From assembly GCA_944470555.2 (NCBI GenBank), contig OX104129.1:51369998-51433997 (forward strand): a DNA stretch of 64,000 nt. The letters are read 5' to 3'. The position numbers were made by a program, and so were the translations under genes. Origin of the DNA: Heterobilharzia americana (Eukaryota > Platyhelminthes > Trematoda > Strigeidida > Schistosomatidae). Positions within the stretch are counted from its first letter, which is position 1; every line of letters starts with the position of its first letter. The notes under the pieces are model-generated. The model was given only the letters and a program-made list of their open reading frames with translations. It was not told the DNA's origin and did no database searches. Below, piece after piece: positions 22,701-30,630 of this stretch.

Positions 22701-25683
22701 AGGTTGAACAGACTTATATATTCTATAAAGATACTATGCAAAAAAGAAGTATGTGTGGAAAATTGTAGAATATGTTAACAGCCGGTGTTAGAGACAGCAA
22801 ATGATACACTAAGACTATGACATTCTTAATAACGACACTGAAGACAGTCGTCTGTCGCATTAAATTCGCTCCTCGTGTAGCCTCAGCTAGTGCATAAACA
22901 GAAAGATGAAGTGTATTTTGATGTGTATCACACTCATAGTCCTAAACTATGTACTACTAAAAACTTGGCTCTTAACTCAATGAAGTGTGTTTTGATGGCG
23001 ATCATTAAAACATCCTGAATGGATTAATCACGACGCTTGATAGACACAAAGCTAACGTAGAACAGGACACAGGAATGTATCAGTTCAATTTGCCATTCTT
23101 CACAGGTATTAAGAGAAAAAGTAAGAAGAAAAAGTGATTTCAAAGCAGACAAGTATATGAGGAGAAAATCTGAAAAATGAAATTTAGTGGAAATGCTCAA
23201 ACTTTAGGAAACATCAAACAGTGAATACGTCCGTTACACTATGACCGTTTCTCAAACACATGATCAACACTTTGGAACCACTGATTTCTGTCGTCTGAAG
23301 ACCCCACCCAAACAGGCAGTCTACAGATTCCTACATGGCTCACACCAGCAGTCAGACACATCGTCGACTAGTACCACTTCTTGATCTGGTCTTCCTAACC
23401 CCTCGTACTTCGGATAACATTGCACGTTGTGGTAGGGGATAGTTCTGGATGCATAACATTATTATCATCTTTTCAATATTTGTCTGTTGGGTTCCTAATA
23501 GAACATAGGCCTTCAGTAGCACGTCTCCAGTGCACTCTCTTCTCTGCAATCTTTTAAACCTGGCTTCACGACAACCCACAAGCTCTCATTTCTTCCTCCC
23601 ACGATCTCCTCAGTGTCACCCTCGGCTCAGATGCCAAACTCGTCGTTTCCCATCTGGCTTCCACTCGAGGGCCTGGCCTGGCCTGGCCTAGCCTAGCCTG
23701 GTGCGTGATGTCCCCACTCGGCCTTCTCAGTGTATGTCCAATCCATCTCCACTTCCTTCTGCAGATTTATTGAGTGATAGGTTCTTGGTTGGCTCGTTGC
23801 CACACCAGAATTCCTTGTTGCTTATTCTTGTTATTCTGGTCATCCATCTGATCTTCAGTATTGAGCCAGCGTAGGCAGTTGGTGATGAATATCTGTAGTT
23901 TGTTGGAAATGCTTTCGTAACGCACCAAGTCTCTGAACCATATAGAAACACCGACTTGACGTTGGTGTTGAAAATCCGGATCTTGTCCACACTTTATGCT
24001 GAGTGCAGCAGAAGATCCCCACACTGGTTTCAGGTTAATGAACGCCTGTCTTGCTGTCTTTCCGATCCTCGCTTTGACATCCTCGTCTCTACTGCCAGGG
24101 TTAGGGTTAGGTGGCTGTAGTTGAAACGGTGCTGTCTAGGTAGGTAAAGGAGACTACTTCCTTTAGGTTTCTCCTGTTGATGGTGATCGGTGGTTGTTGT
24201 TGATGCTGTTGTTGGTTGAGTATCTTCATCACCTTTATCTTCTCTACGTTCACTTGAAGTCCTGTCTTCGCTGCCTCTTCTGTCAACGTGTTAGTTTTTG
24301 CCTGTAGATCTTCCAGTTTGTGCGACATTAAACATGAATCATCGGTGAAATCCAAATCTTCTAGGGTCTGTTCATCAGTCAAACACCGTACGCCCCACTT
24401 CTCGTTCCTCACAGTTTGTTGCATGATCCAGTCGACCACAATCAGGAATGTCATGGGTGATAATAGGTGGCAGCCTTGTTTTACTCCTGTGTACACTTCA
24501 CTTCGAAGGCATCACTGAGCTTCCCATTGTGAATTACTTGGCATGTGGCGTCTTCATATAGCATATAGTTGTTGAATGAGATTGATAAAGGCTTGTGGCA
24601 CTAAAGCCGCAGTATTGAAGCAACTTCCAAACTACTTCTCGGTCAACGCTGTCAAAGGCCGGCCTTTTCAAAGTCAATGAAGTTGAGGTAGAGGGTTGAC
24701 TGCCATCATATGTTCTGTTCTATGATGATGTGTAGCGTAGGGTTGGAATTTGTTCCGCACATGACTTGTACTTTCTGAATCCAGCCAGCCTGTTCCGGTC
24801 GTAATTTTGAATCCAACGCATCCTTTAGTCTCTCCAGGATGCGTAACATAACCGAGTAAAGTCAGTCAGTAGAGGTTCACAACCTCAGTACCTACCTTGA
24901 CGCATTTGCCTAGTATCCTTCGCTTAACCTCGACACTGCATACGAGACGACTTCACCGTACAGAAGCTACGCTGCAGAAACATCTGTGGTCAAAAATCCG
25001 TAACTACTTGCGAAAAATTACTCAACCCGCCACCAAATGCTGATAAGACGTCACTTAATTATACTATAAATATATATAGCTCATCGAATCGAGGAGCTTA
25101 GTAGAACAAGCATCATAGGCACAATAAACCTTACAAAGAATTAAAATGACACCTACCATTAGCAGAGAGAAGATGATAAGCAGAAGTGTAGGCTTGAAGC
25201 CAGGTAATCGAGTTAATCTTTTCCTCAATCTCCAATGATTTTAAGTAGTCGAATTCCGGTTCATGACTTGTAAATGTGCAATAAATGTCGTATAACCCAA
25301 CCTAATTAGAAGTAAGAAAAACACCCGTAGCAAAACTTACATCTTTGTTATTTCTGAAAACTGTAACACGGCCTGATTTGTCACCGGTTGCTAACAGTTC
25401 TCCAGTTTCATTGAACTCAACACATGTGAAGTTATCACCTACAAATATTTCACCAACAATGCTAGAAACTAACCATCACCAATGTCATCGGCAGTTGATC
25501 CTTTTATTTGACTGACGTGCCATTTAATAGACTCTACAGAAAATATAACAAGAAAATATTAGCACTAAGAAATCAAGTCATCTTGCTTCGAATAACCATT
25601 AATTGTAGGTTTGACGAGTAATTTTTCTTACCTGGTAGGTGTAAACGTTGAACTAATTCCAGTGACAGTAACTGTAATTTCAT
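1593..25683 (-). CDS. PPP2R2: PP2A regulatory subunit B55 (PPP2R2 family), 7 exons, 3' end outside window
   Basis: Minus-strand gene assembled from seven exons: 25632-25683, 25474-25533, 25341-25438, 25157-25301, 18702-19043, 8527-8691 and 1593-1718. Every junction has GT/AG ends and the codon phases join, giving 988 bp or about 329 residues from the start Met. The product matches the WD-repeat B55 subunit, which directs PP2A to substrates. Recognisable stretches, in order, are [91 protein letters not shown] and ARDYLTLK. Family members are about 450 residues long, so roughly the last 120 residues, encoding the final propeller blades, lie left of base 1. A TAA stands directly before the ATG in frame, which supports this start. 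The long introns are loaded with retroelements. The family assignment is secure; which vertebrate paralogue it resembles most is not claimed. Confidence 0.93.
1722..2984. other. PPP2R2 intron 6 sequence, no gene seen
   Basis: AT-rich intron sequence with no conserved protein in any frame. A short minus-strand SINE-like head (AGCTGTGGTTCAATGGTTAA on the complement of about 2530-2550) is visible. Nothing else is recognised. Confidence 0.5.
2985..3165 (-). mobile_element. tRNA-derived SINE fragment (type 2)
   Basis: Read on the minus strand, the segment begins CCCAATATCTCAGTGGTAAC, which is A-box-like, and about 50 bases later has AGGTTTGAACCT, a good B-box. A tail follows that resembles a degenerate copy at 17050-17240. 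The spacing of internal promoter boxes fits a tRNA-derived SINE head. It is not a functional tRNA: no cloverleaf can be closed. Confidence 0.5.
3166..4009. other. PPP2R2 intron 6 sequence with one dispersed-repeat motif
   Basis: No gene is seen. The stretch 3240-3320 (CGACAGAATTCGAACAGCAC and onward) recurs in diverged form at about 17585-17655, so both belong to a dispersed repeat that accompanies the type 2 SINE-like sequence. Confidence 0.45.
4010..7150 (-). mobile_element. RTE-A type non-LTR retrotransposon, left-arm copy
   Basis: This is a nearly full-length, decayed RTE-like element on the minus strand. Reading from its 5' end near 7150, the endonuclease start [14 protein letters not shown] is followed by [20 protein letters not shown] and [21 protein letters not shown]. 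The RT remnants come next, including [20 protein letters not shown], the diverged active-site strand. The C-terminal domain motif is [19 protein letters not shown]. Many stops and frameshifts separate these pieces. A (GGCCT)n-like run sits at 4165-4200 in the 3' UTR. Sequence left of about 4100 is homologous to the other copies but clearly more diverged, so the element is mosaic. Confidence 0.88.
4100..8229 (+). repeat. Left arm of 4.1 kb inverted repeat
   Basis: The reverse complement of this segment recurs almost base for base at 10876-15020. Encoded relic peptides of 60 to 103 residues are identical between the arms except for isolated changes, for example C versus T at 7545. The arm contains the minus-strand RTE-A copy and the plus-strand RTE-B fragment. 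The inner end is sharp at 8229, and the outer end changes to diverged homology near 4100. Confidence 0.93.
7165..8240 (+). mobile_element. RTE-B 3' fragment inside left palindrome arm
   Basis: This fragment starts in the RT domain ([20 protein letters not shown]), passes through FDYRCLRS and the C-terminal [20 protein letters not shown] with [10 protein letters not shown], and ends near 8240 in the GTGACAACTTGAG tail. It lies head-to-head with the RTE-A copy: the 5' sides of both elements meet at about 7150-7165. The RT active site reads YADN rather than YADD. Multiple stops are present. Confidence 0.82.
8527..8691 (-). CDS. PPP2R2: PPP2R2 exon 6, in the loop of a giant inverted repeat
   Basis: This 165-bp exon encodes [23 protein letters not shown] and a second stretch ending [17 protein letters not shown], all colinear with B55. 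The acceptor is GTAAAAG|CT and the donor is CTTG|GTGAGT. The split codons make Thr with exon 5 and Val with exon 7. The exon is the only coding sequence in the 2.65 kb spacer between two 4.1 kb inverted arms (about 4100-8229 and 10876-15020). It is in the same orientation as the other exons, so the present arrangement is compatible with normal splicing. Confidence 0.94.
8700..10740. other. Palindrome spacer: PPP2R2 intron 5 sequence, no further gene
   Basis: AT-rich intronic sequence between exon 6 and the right arm. No conserved coding motif is found in either strand. The stretch near 10025-10060 (CTGTGGCACAGTAGTTAAAG) resembles a decayed SINE A-box, but too little is left to call. The 290 bp between 8240 and exon 6 are equally featureless. 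Confidence 0.5.
10741..10875 (+). mobile_element. RTE-A 5' fragment at the inner palindrome junction
   Basis: This short plus-strand piece of a diverged RTE-A copy encodes [16 protein letters not shown], the start of the endonuclease domain (compare [14 protein letters not shown] at about 12070-12115). It stops exactly where the inverted arm begins at 10876, so it is the non-repeated side of the junction. Confidence 0.72.
10876..11940 (-). mobile_element. RTE-B 3' fragment inside right palindrome arm
   Basis: This is the inverted counterpart of 7165-8229, with the same stops and the same YADN-type change. Its 3' tail is at 10876 and its truncated RT end is near 11940. The minus-strand relic reads [20 protein letters not shown] near the tail. 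Its near-identity to the left arm shows recent duplication or conversion. Confidence 0.82.
10876..15020 (-). repeat. Right arm of 4.1 kb inverted repeat
   Basis: Inverted copy of 4100-8229. It differs from the left arm by scattered single bases and by a 19-bp segment at 14505-14523 containing two CCTAAC-type telomere-like units. That segment is absent from the left arm but present in a third RTE-A copy at 24097-24116. The arm lies in the 10 kb intron between PPP2R2 exons 5 and 6. Confidence 0.93.
11945..15150 (+). mobile_element. RTE-A type non-LTR retrotransposon, right-arm copy
   Basis: This is the most complete RTE-A copy. The 5' end is near 11945. The endonuclease start [14 protein letters not shown] is at 12070, [20 protein letters not shown] near 12350, and [10 protein letters not shown] at 12520. 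RT pieces run 13100-14500, including [20 protein letters not shown] at 14127 and [13 protein letters not shown] near 14270. The C-terminal domain [15 protein letters not shown] is near 14655. The 3' UTR carries a (GGCCT)n-like run (14920-14950) and ends with an ATAATAATA tail near 15150. Stops and frameshifts make it inactive. It has lost LRPEQAGF-type sequence that the third copy retains. Confidence 0.88.
15151..16329. other. PPP2R2 intron 5 sequence, no gene seen
   Basis: AT-rich sequence with short homopolymer runs. No conserved motif is detected on either strand. Confidence 0.5.
16330..16470 (+). ncRNA. Decayed hammerhead-ribozyme-bearing SINE (Sm-alpha-like)
   Basis: A B-box-like GGATTCGAGTCTC at about 16368 is followed by CAGCTGACAAGCCCC, AAAATGGAC and GAAACAGGAGTCAGG (16411-16449). 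The order CTGANGA core, short stem-loop, GAAA, then GTC matches the hammerhead ribozymes carried by schistosome Sm-alpha SINE-like repeats. The core reads CTGACAA instead of CTGATGA, and stem pairing is poor, so the ribozyme is probably inactive. The family call rests on motif order. Confidence 0.55.
17050..17240 (-). mobile_element. Degenerate type 2 SINE-like repeat
   Basis: This stretch shares the order of segments seen at 2985-3165: a GGCAGGAA...CTAGGTT...GCATGCTTATTAGCACTC run, then AGGACTGATGTCTCTC and a weak B-box complement. It is too decayed to delimit. The companion motif CGACAGAATTCGATCAGTAC follows at about 17585. Confidence 0.4.
17660..18700. other. PPP2R2 intron 5 sequence near exon 5, no gene seen
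   Basis: AT-rich; no coding or RNA feature could be supported. Confidence 0.5.
18702..19043 (-). CDS. PPP2R2: PPP2R2 exon 5 (central WD blades)
   Basis: This 342-bp exon is the largest seen. It encodes [12 protein letters not shown], a linker of about 30 residues, [30 protein letters not shown] and [20 protein letters not shown]. These match the central part of B55. The acceptor is TTTAG|AT and the donor is TTCA|GTATGT. The linker after the first motif ([19 protein letters not shown]) looks longer than in vertebrate homologues, which is a possible lineage-specific insertion in a surface loop. Confidence 0.95.
19044..23214. other. PPP2R2 intron 4, largely featureless
   Basis: The intron spans 19044-25156. 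In this part I find no conserved protein. A short (ATT)n run is at 22188-22205. A weak SINE B-box-like sequence (GGTCTAGATTGAATCCC) is near 21610. The stretch 20440-20900 looks different in texture, being less AT-rich and with several partly open frames, and may be an unclassified repeat. Confidence 0.45.
23215..23455 (-). mobile_element. RTE-B fragment split by RTE-A insertion (3' piece)
   Basis: The minus strand reads [20 protein letters not shown] followed by a decayed tail, equivalent to the RTE-B C-terminus. The 5' continuation of the same copy lies on the other side of the RTE-A insertion (24839-25015). Confidence 0.65.
23456..24838 (-). mobile_element. RTE-A, 5'-truncated third copy nested in RTE-B
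   Basis: This copy carries the 3' half of RTE-A on the minus strand: LRPEQAG-type RT segment near 24805, [20 protein letters not shown] at 24440-24496, [32 protein letters not shown], the (GGCCT)n-like run at 23671-23702, and a 3' UTR ending near 23456. It is nearly identical to the palindrome arms except for a diverged block at 24366-24468. It shares the telomere-like insert (24097-24116) with the right arm only. Stop codons are present. Confidence 0.85.
24839..25015 (-). mobile_element. RTE-B fragment split by RTE-A insertion (5' piece)
   Basis: The minus strand encodes [16 protein letters not shown] and [20 protein letters not shown] followed by a degenerate RLRWLGHVL equivalent that stops at the RTE-A junction near 24838. 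It pairs with 23215-23455 as one interrupted RTE-B copy. Confidence 0.62.
25157..25301 (-). CDS. PPP2R2: PPP2R2 exon 4
   Basis: This 145-bp exon encodes YDIYCTF, the B55 signature [19 protein letters not shown], and a tail ending LLSAN. The acceptor is AATTAG|GTT and the donor is AATG|GTAGGT. The Asp codon of the DKTIKLW motif is split between this exon and exon 5 across a 6.1 kb intron. Confidence 0.95.
25341..25438 (-). CDS. PPP2R2: PPP2R2 exon 3 (first WD blade)
   Basis: This 98-bp exon encodes the highly conserved [20 protein letters not shown] stretch of B55. The acceptor is TTTGTAG|GT and the donor is GAT|GTAAGT. It ends in phase 0 and is separated from exon 4 by a 39-bp intron. Confidence 0.95.
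25474..25533 (-). CDS. PPP2R2: PPP2R2 exon 2
   Basis: This 60-bp exon encodes [11 protein letters not shown] followed by an acidic DD..GD stretch. It corresponds to the conserved B55 start of the propeller (IQWCFSQVKG type). The acceptor is CTGTAG|AG and the donor is GATG|GTTAGT. The following intron is only 35 bp. Confidence 0.88.
25632..25683 (-). CDS. PPP2R2: PPP2R2 exon 1 (start codon exon)
   Basis: The ATG is the complement of 25681-25683 and is immediately preceded in frame by TAA. The exon encodes 17 residues beginning [10 protein letters not shown] and ends after one base of the next codon, at the donor G|GTAAGA. It joins to exon 2 in phase (G+AG = Glu). The N-terminus of B55 proteins is variable, so homology supports this exon less than splice phase and position do. 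Confidence 0.72.
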
Positions 25684-26990
25684 TTAATTTCCAGTTGATA
25701 GTCTTCGATGCGCTGTTAAACTAACTGGTGCCTTAAAGACTCAGTGGACCCAAGTAACACACTGTAACCTACATATCCAATTAATTCATTTCGAACAAAA
25801 TGAATGATGATTTCTACCGAAAGCTTTCTAGGGTTTTACAAAACAATGAGCATACAGATGTTGTAAATACCGTTGACAAATTCAATAACTAAACTAACTA
25901 GAACCCTTGAATAGTAACTTCGAATCAATCTGGTGATCACTTTTTGCAACTGTGATGTGAAAAGTAACTAAAGGTAACTACCCTCGTCTTTTCGAATCCT
26001 GTGATGTTTGTCTTTCGGTTTACCTGTCTTTGTGTGCATTCGGTTGGCACGTGTCGGTTGGGATAAGGTATATGACATTCTGAAAACAGAGGTAATGTCC
26101 GCTCATGTTATCCGATTCACGTTAGAACGCGTTTGGAACTAATACCGTTGCGTACAGAAATCACAAAAGTGGTGAGCCCGATGCTTGGGTAAAGAAATCG
26201 AGGATCTGTATCATAATTTTCGTGGATTATATTATCTGTTCTCGAGCATATCATATATTTTGAACACATTTAACAAACTGTCATTTCAATCAAACTCACT
26301 GCATTTTCTGTTCTGGTGGGGAAATCATGTTGTTTACCCCACGTAAATTTATTCGAAATTCACGACGAACGCTGTACGAACCAAAAGATCTAGTACACGT
26401 TCACAGCCTCTGCCAGAGAAGTCCGATTCACTGACCTCACGTAGCGGGGATTTTTTCACAGATGTAAAAAGGTGCAACCGAATGTCGCGTGCTTATCATA
26501 GAAATAGGGGATACTGAGGAATCTACATAGGAGAGTTAGAAAACCCTGATTCCAAACCAATGGTGCCCATGGGCTTCAAATTCCAGATGAAATGAAAGGC
26601 GTATAAACCGATTTTGGTCACTGACAACCGTGGGAATGCAGCTCCTGATGCTGCTCTACTGCTTTCAGGATTACACTTCAAGTCAAAAGTTGAGAGAGTG
26701 ATCTCATAAGACAAGCAACAGCTTCCGTTTGAGACCAGGCAGTATTCCAGGATTAACATAAAATATGAACTATGAACTTATAATATAAAAAGACTTCAAT
26801 GCTATCAATCAACTTTTCTGCTAACACTAAAGCTCTCCGCACTGAGAACTTATTAACCGATTACTTAATTTATTGCTATTATACTGTGTTTTCTGTTTTT
26901 ACATATGAACTGCATCTTTTTTATTATTATCATTTCCGCTTTTGTCTTTATCTTCACTTCAATCAGCTGCTCTTCATTCCTTAGACTTCT
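25684..26990. promoter_or_regulatory. Upstream flank of PPP2R2 with a possible LTR relic
   Basis: This is the region expected to hold the PPP2R2 promoter and 5' UTR. I cannot identify a TATA box or initiator with confidence. At 26170-26183 the sequence TGGTGAGCCCGATG matches 13 of 14 bases of the Gypsy primer-binding site at 63193, so the preceding 150-200 bp may be the 3' end of an LTR. No gene is recognised in the rest. Confidence 0.35.
26170..26183 (+). other. Primer-binding-site-like motif of an LTR relic
   Basis: TGGTGAGCCCGATG resembles the tRNA-Trp-complementary site of the Gypsy element at 63193-63210. It lies about 490 bp upstream of the PPP2R2 start codon. The LTR itself cannot be delimited. 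Confidence 0.4.
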
Positions 26991-26999
26991 GGTCTGTCT

Positions 27000-29612
27000 G
27001 TACCGTTTTTAGTCAATAAACAGTTGCCCCTATAAAACTGTCTTCTAGTGCCCCCTCTGGCGCACCTATCCTGAAATCACCCATACCGTTTGAGCTCGCC
27101 ACTTTCAACATAAGTACCTTGATGCAGATCGGACAACAGGAAGGTCTGGCTAGGACTCTGGAAAACCTCGCCATCAATGTATGCTGCATCTCAGAGACCC
27201 GCATACAAGATTCCAGTGAAGTGCTTTGAATTACTTCCCCATCTATCAGCTCGAAAAGTATGTTTCGTGTGCGCTTACCTGGGGACCAAGTGGCATCAGC
27301 AACCGGTCTCTGATGTTGGTGTCGCACTAAACGCTCAAGCCGAAGCTGCGCTGTTCGACTGGATTCCCATCAACAATCGTCTATGTGCTGTTAGGCTAGA
27401 AGGTTCAGATCGAGTAAGAAGTAATCGGCAAGATAAACGATGTCTCTTTTTCATCTCTGCCTATGCTCCGATGGATTGCAGCCCAAATGGAGCCAAGGAT
27501 GAACTCTTTCATAAACTGAGTAACCTCAACCAAGTGTGCCTGACAGATATCGTAGTGCTAGCTGGGGACTCGAGTGCGCGGGTCGGGCGTCTAGACTTAG
27601 GGGAGAGTCGTTTAGATGACCAATGGGGACTAGTTTGCCGCAGGTCGTACAATGGGGATTGTCTCCTTCAGCTTTGCTTAGATCATATCTTATTTTTAGC
27701 CAGCACCAACTTCCGGCACAACCATCACCGTTGTGCCACTTGGCGTCCTCCTTCTGCCACTCAAGCGTGGACTCAAATACATCATATTGCAATCAGCTAC
27801 TGATGGCCTGGGTGTATACAGGACTATCACTCCATATGGAGTACTTGCCTGGATTGTGATCATCCTTTAGTGTATGCTAATCTCGTCTTGCGTTTTGATG
27901 GTCATCAAAATCGTCGTCCTAAACAGGTTGATGCAAGCAGATTAGCTGGACCTAACATTGCAGCTTAATACCGATCCGAGCTAGATTTAAGGCTAGCTAC
28001 CGGTCCTCCAGAAAGTGTAGACGAGTGTTGGCTGCCTTTACAAGACGCCATGAAAATGGTGAGTAAAACAGCTTGCGGCTTGGAAGAACGCCCCCCTAAT
28101 AAACACTGGGTCTCCGTAGGCTCCCTACAACTTTTTGACACCCGTCAAACCATTCTGGCGGATAACGAGTACAATGGTTTGCGTAAGTCTCTTACACGAA
28201 AGATTACACTACGCTTACGCAAGGACCATAAGGCTTGGTGGTCAGAACGCGAGAGTGAGATGGAAGTAGCAGCTGCATCTGGCAATGATCGAAAGCTGTT
28301 TCAGCTCATCCGAGTAACTGGCAGCAAGAAGCCAGGTGTCAGTGAGACGGTCAGTGAGGTAGATGGTACGTCGATAAGCAATCTTCAAAGACGCCTGGAA
28401 CGCTGGGCAGAGCACTTCGAAAAGCAGTTTAGCTGACCCACTCCTCTAGAATTATCAGTTAACACTTACCCACCTAACGAAGCTGAAGTCCATAAAAAAC
28501 TTCAAGTTTTGAAACGCCATAAGGCACCCAGCCCAGACAACTTTCTCCCGACTCTAATCAGGGATGGAGGAACGACTCTAATCAGGTTGTCTGAGAAGGT
28601 ATGATAGACTGAGGGTGTCCCATCACTCTGGAATGAAGCCATTGTTGTGCCCATCTGTGAAAAAGGTCTACGTAAAGCATGTGACATTCATTGAGGTGTT
28701 AAGTCTGTTACCAGTAGCGCCGAAAATATCGGCTGCTATCATACTTTACAGACTTTGCAAATCACGTGAGGAAATGATTCGTGAGGAGCAAGTCGGGTTT
28801 CGTCCAGGTTGTGGATACACTGATCCTTTATCTACCCTCCCCAAATGCTTGAAAATCGCCACACATATTGTAGGCCAACAACCGTTGTGTTTCTTGACAT
28901 TAGAGCTGCCTTCGATTGGTTAGACAGAGCTGTACTCTGGAATTATCTCTTTGAAAAGATGGTGCCTAATAAATCCCGTAACATCTTGAAATCCCTATAT
29001 AATAGCACTTCAGATAGAGTGGAGGCATACCACCATTTGTTCCATTGTTCCAAACCAGCAGTGAGGTTAGGAAGGGTTGCCCAATGTCCTTATTCCTCTT
29101 CGACTTTGCCATTGGTGACATTCTTGAGACAGCCCTGAAGGAGATGCGTCATGGTGATGTAGATCTACTACCCGAAAAACGGCTATTCGACCTTGAATAT
29201 GCGGACCATATCGTCTTGCTGTGAGATAACAAACAGGCTGCTCAAGTCACACTTGATCGGTTGAGTCTGTATGGTATGTGCTTTGCACGGTTAAAGTGCA
29301 AAGTACTCTCTCAAGATTGGCAGGAGCCTGTGCCTGCGTTCACCCCTAGTGGTGAGCCGTTGGAAATAGTCGACAAGTTCGTGTACCTGGGTAGTTGTAT
29401 GAGTGCTGGTGGAGGTGTGTGGCTAAATTTCCAACGGAATATCGAAAACCAGAGTGACATAAGTCAATATGGGCCACATTTGGCACCGTCGTGACGTTAA
29501 TTCGGCCTTAAAAGGTTGGGTTTACAACGCTTCGGTGCAAGCAGTTCTGCTCTACCTCTGTGAAACCTGGCCTTTCCAAGCTGAGGATATGCGACTGTTG
29601 CGATGCCCCAGT
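27000..29612 (+). mobile_element. RTE-B non-LTR retrotransposon, long decayed copy (B2), 5' part
   Basis: This copy begins around 27000. The endonuclease start is ELATFNISTLMQIGQQEGLA, then CCISETRIQDSSE, LFFISAYAPMDCSPNG and DIVVLAGDSSARVG, in which the usual GD.NA motif is altered to GDSSA. RT pieces follow: REEQVGFRPGCGYTD, FLDIRAAFDWLDRAVLWNYL, DLEYADHIVLL (YADH instead of YADD) and EIVDKFVYLGSCMSAGGG. Frameshifts and stops are frequent, so it is an old copy. It is more diverged from the other RTE-B copies than they are from one another and may be a separate subfamily. It is interrupted at about 29612. Confidence 0.85.
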
Positions 29613-30012
29613 CTTGTATAAAACATTGTTATTGATCTGAACATTTTAACGTGTCATTCCCACATTATTTTTACGGTATGACTAATAGTCTGTTTCTGCC
29701 CCCATTGTAATATAATTTGCTGATTGGTTAACTTTTACTCTTACTATGCGAATTTCTCCAATTGCGTACAAGGTCATTTTTCATGTGTATACTTATTCAC
29801 GTGTTTTGGATTGATTCATTGTTATCATATTTTCGGAGTAATACATTCTCCCATCTGCCAGCTTCGGTCTTCTCTCTATTCGTCCCGGGGTTGCAGTCAG
29901 TGTCTCTTGCGTATCAAGTTAGCTGTCAGCTAAGCGCGCGTATTATATTCGTTTCGGAATATAAACACATACCATTAGCACTTCGAAACCATAACAGCGA
30001 CGACTCTGTGTG
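29613..30012. mobile_element. About 400-bp unidentified insertion within RTE-B copy B2
   Basis: RTE-B coding similarity breaks off after MRLLRCPS near 29612 and resumes with FDHLCLRRIARIQ near 30013. The intervening 400 bp have no protein similarity that I can see. The right half contains a cluster of CpG (GCGCGTATTATATTCGTTTC). It could be a SINE or a solo LTR. No clear target-site duplication was found. Confidence 0.5.
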
Positions 30013-30560
30013 TTCGATCATCTTTGTCTCCGTAGGATTGCTCGTATCCAGTAGCAACACCATGTAAGCAATTCTGAGGTACGACAGCATGTTTGGGCAT
30101 GGTAGAGATTGTCATTCAATAAGTGAAGTCATCTGGAAACACCGGCTTCGGTGGCTTGGACATGTGTTACACATGTCGTCCTAACGGCTTTCATACCGTT
30201 CATTGTTTGCTAACCCTAGGACCAGATGGAAGAACTGGAGGGGTGGTCAGTGTATGACGTGACACCGTGGGATAAAGAATAGTTGTGTCGGGTTAGCATC
30301 TGTTGGTGCATCACGACTCTCTAGGTGGGGTCTAAGAAATCACACAACTCAGTGGCTTGAGACGTCATCAGATATGGTCCAGAATCAAAACCACTGGCGG
30401 TCATGCTGTAGCTCCTGTTGCTGAAAAGTAGTGAATGTACCTTACTGGACTGCCCCTTTAATCATTCTATTCTTATCGTTTTATTTCTATCCACTTCCTT
30501 TAGCTTTTTCTCCACGATAGTGTGATATTATTTTGTGCGGTGCATTTCTTGGTACCCTTG
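30013..30560 (+). mobile_element. RTE-B copy B2, 3' part
   Basis: This part resumes the RT C-terminal region (FDHLCLRRIARIQ), followed by [12 protein letters not shown], a GLASVGASRLSRWGLRN block, and WLETSSDMVQNQNHWRS. The 3' end leads into a TGTGCGGTGCATTTC-like tail and then an AT-rich microsatellite. Confidence 0.8.
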
Positions 30561-30577
30561 CTGTACCATGTTTGTGT

Positions 30578-30630
30578 TTTAATAACAATAATAACAATAG
30601 TAATATTAATGATAACAATAATAATAATTA
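30578..30630. repeat. AAT/AAC-rich simple repeat at RTE 3' end
   Basis: Imperfect AATAAC/AATAAT units directly follow the RTE-B 3' end. This is typical of the short tandem tails left by RTE-type retrotransposition. Confidence 0.7.

Noticed and set aside
23352..23579. A 75-residue minus-strand frame as a small gene
   Set aside because: It crosses the RTE-A 3' end and the RTE-B tail and is a chimera created by nested insertion.
27177..27803. A 208-residue open frame as a possible novel gene
   Set aside because: It contains LFFISAYAPMDC and a GDSSARVG block in RTE endonuclease order and continues into RT motifs, so it is part of copy B2.
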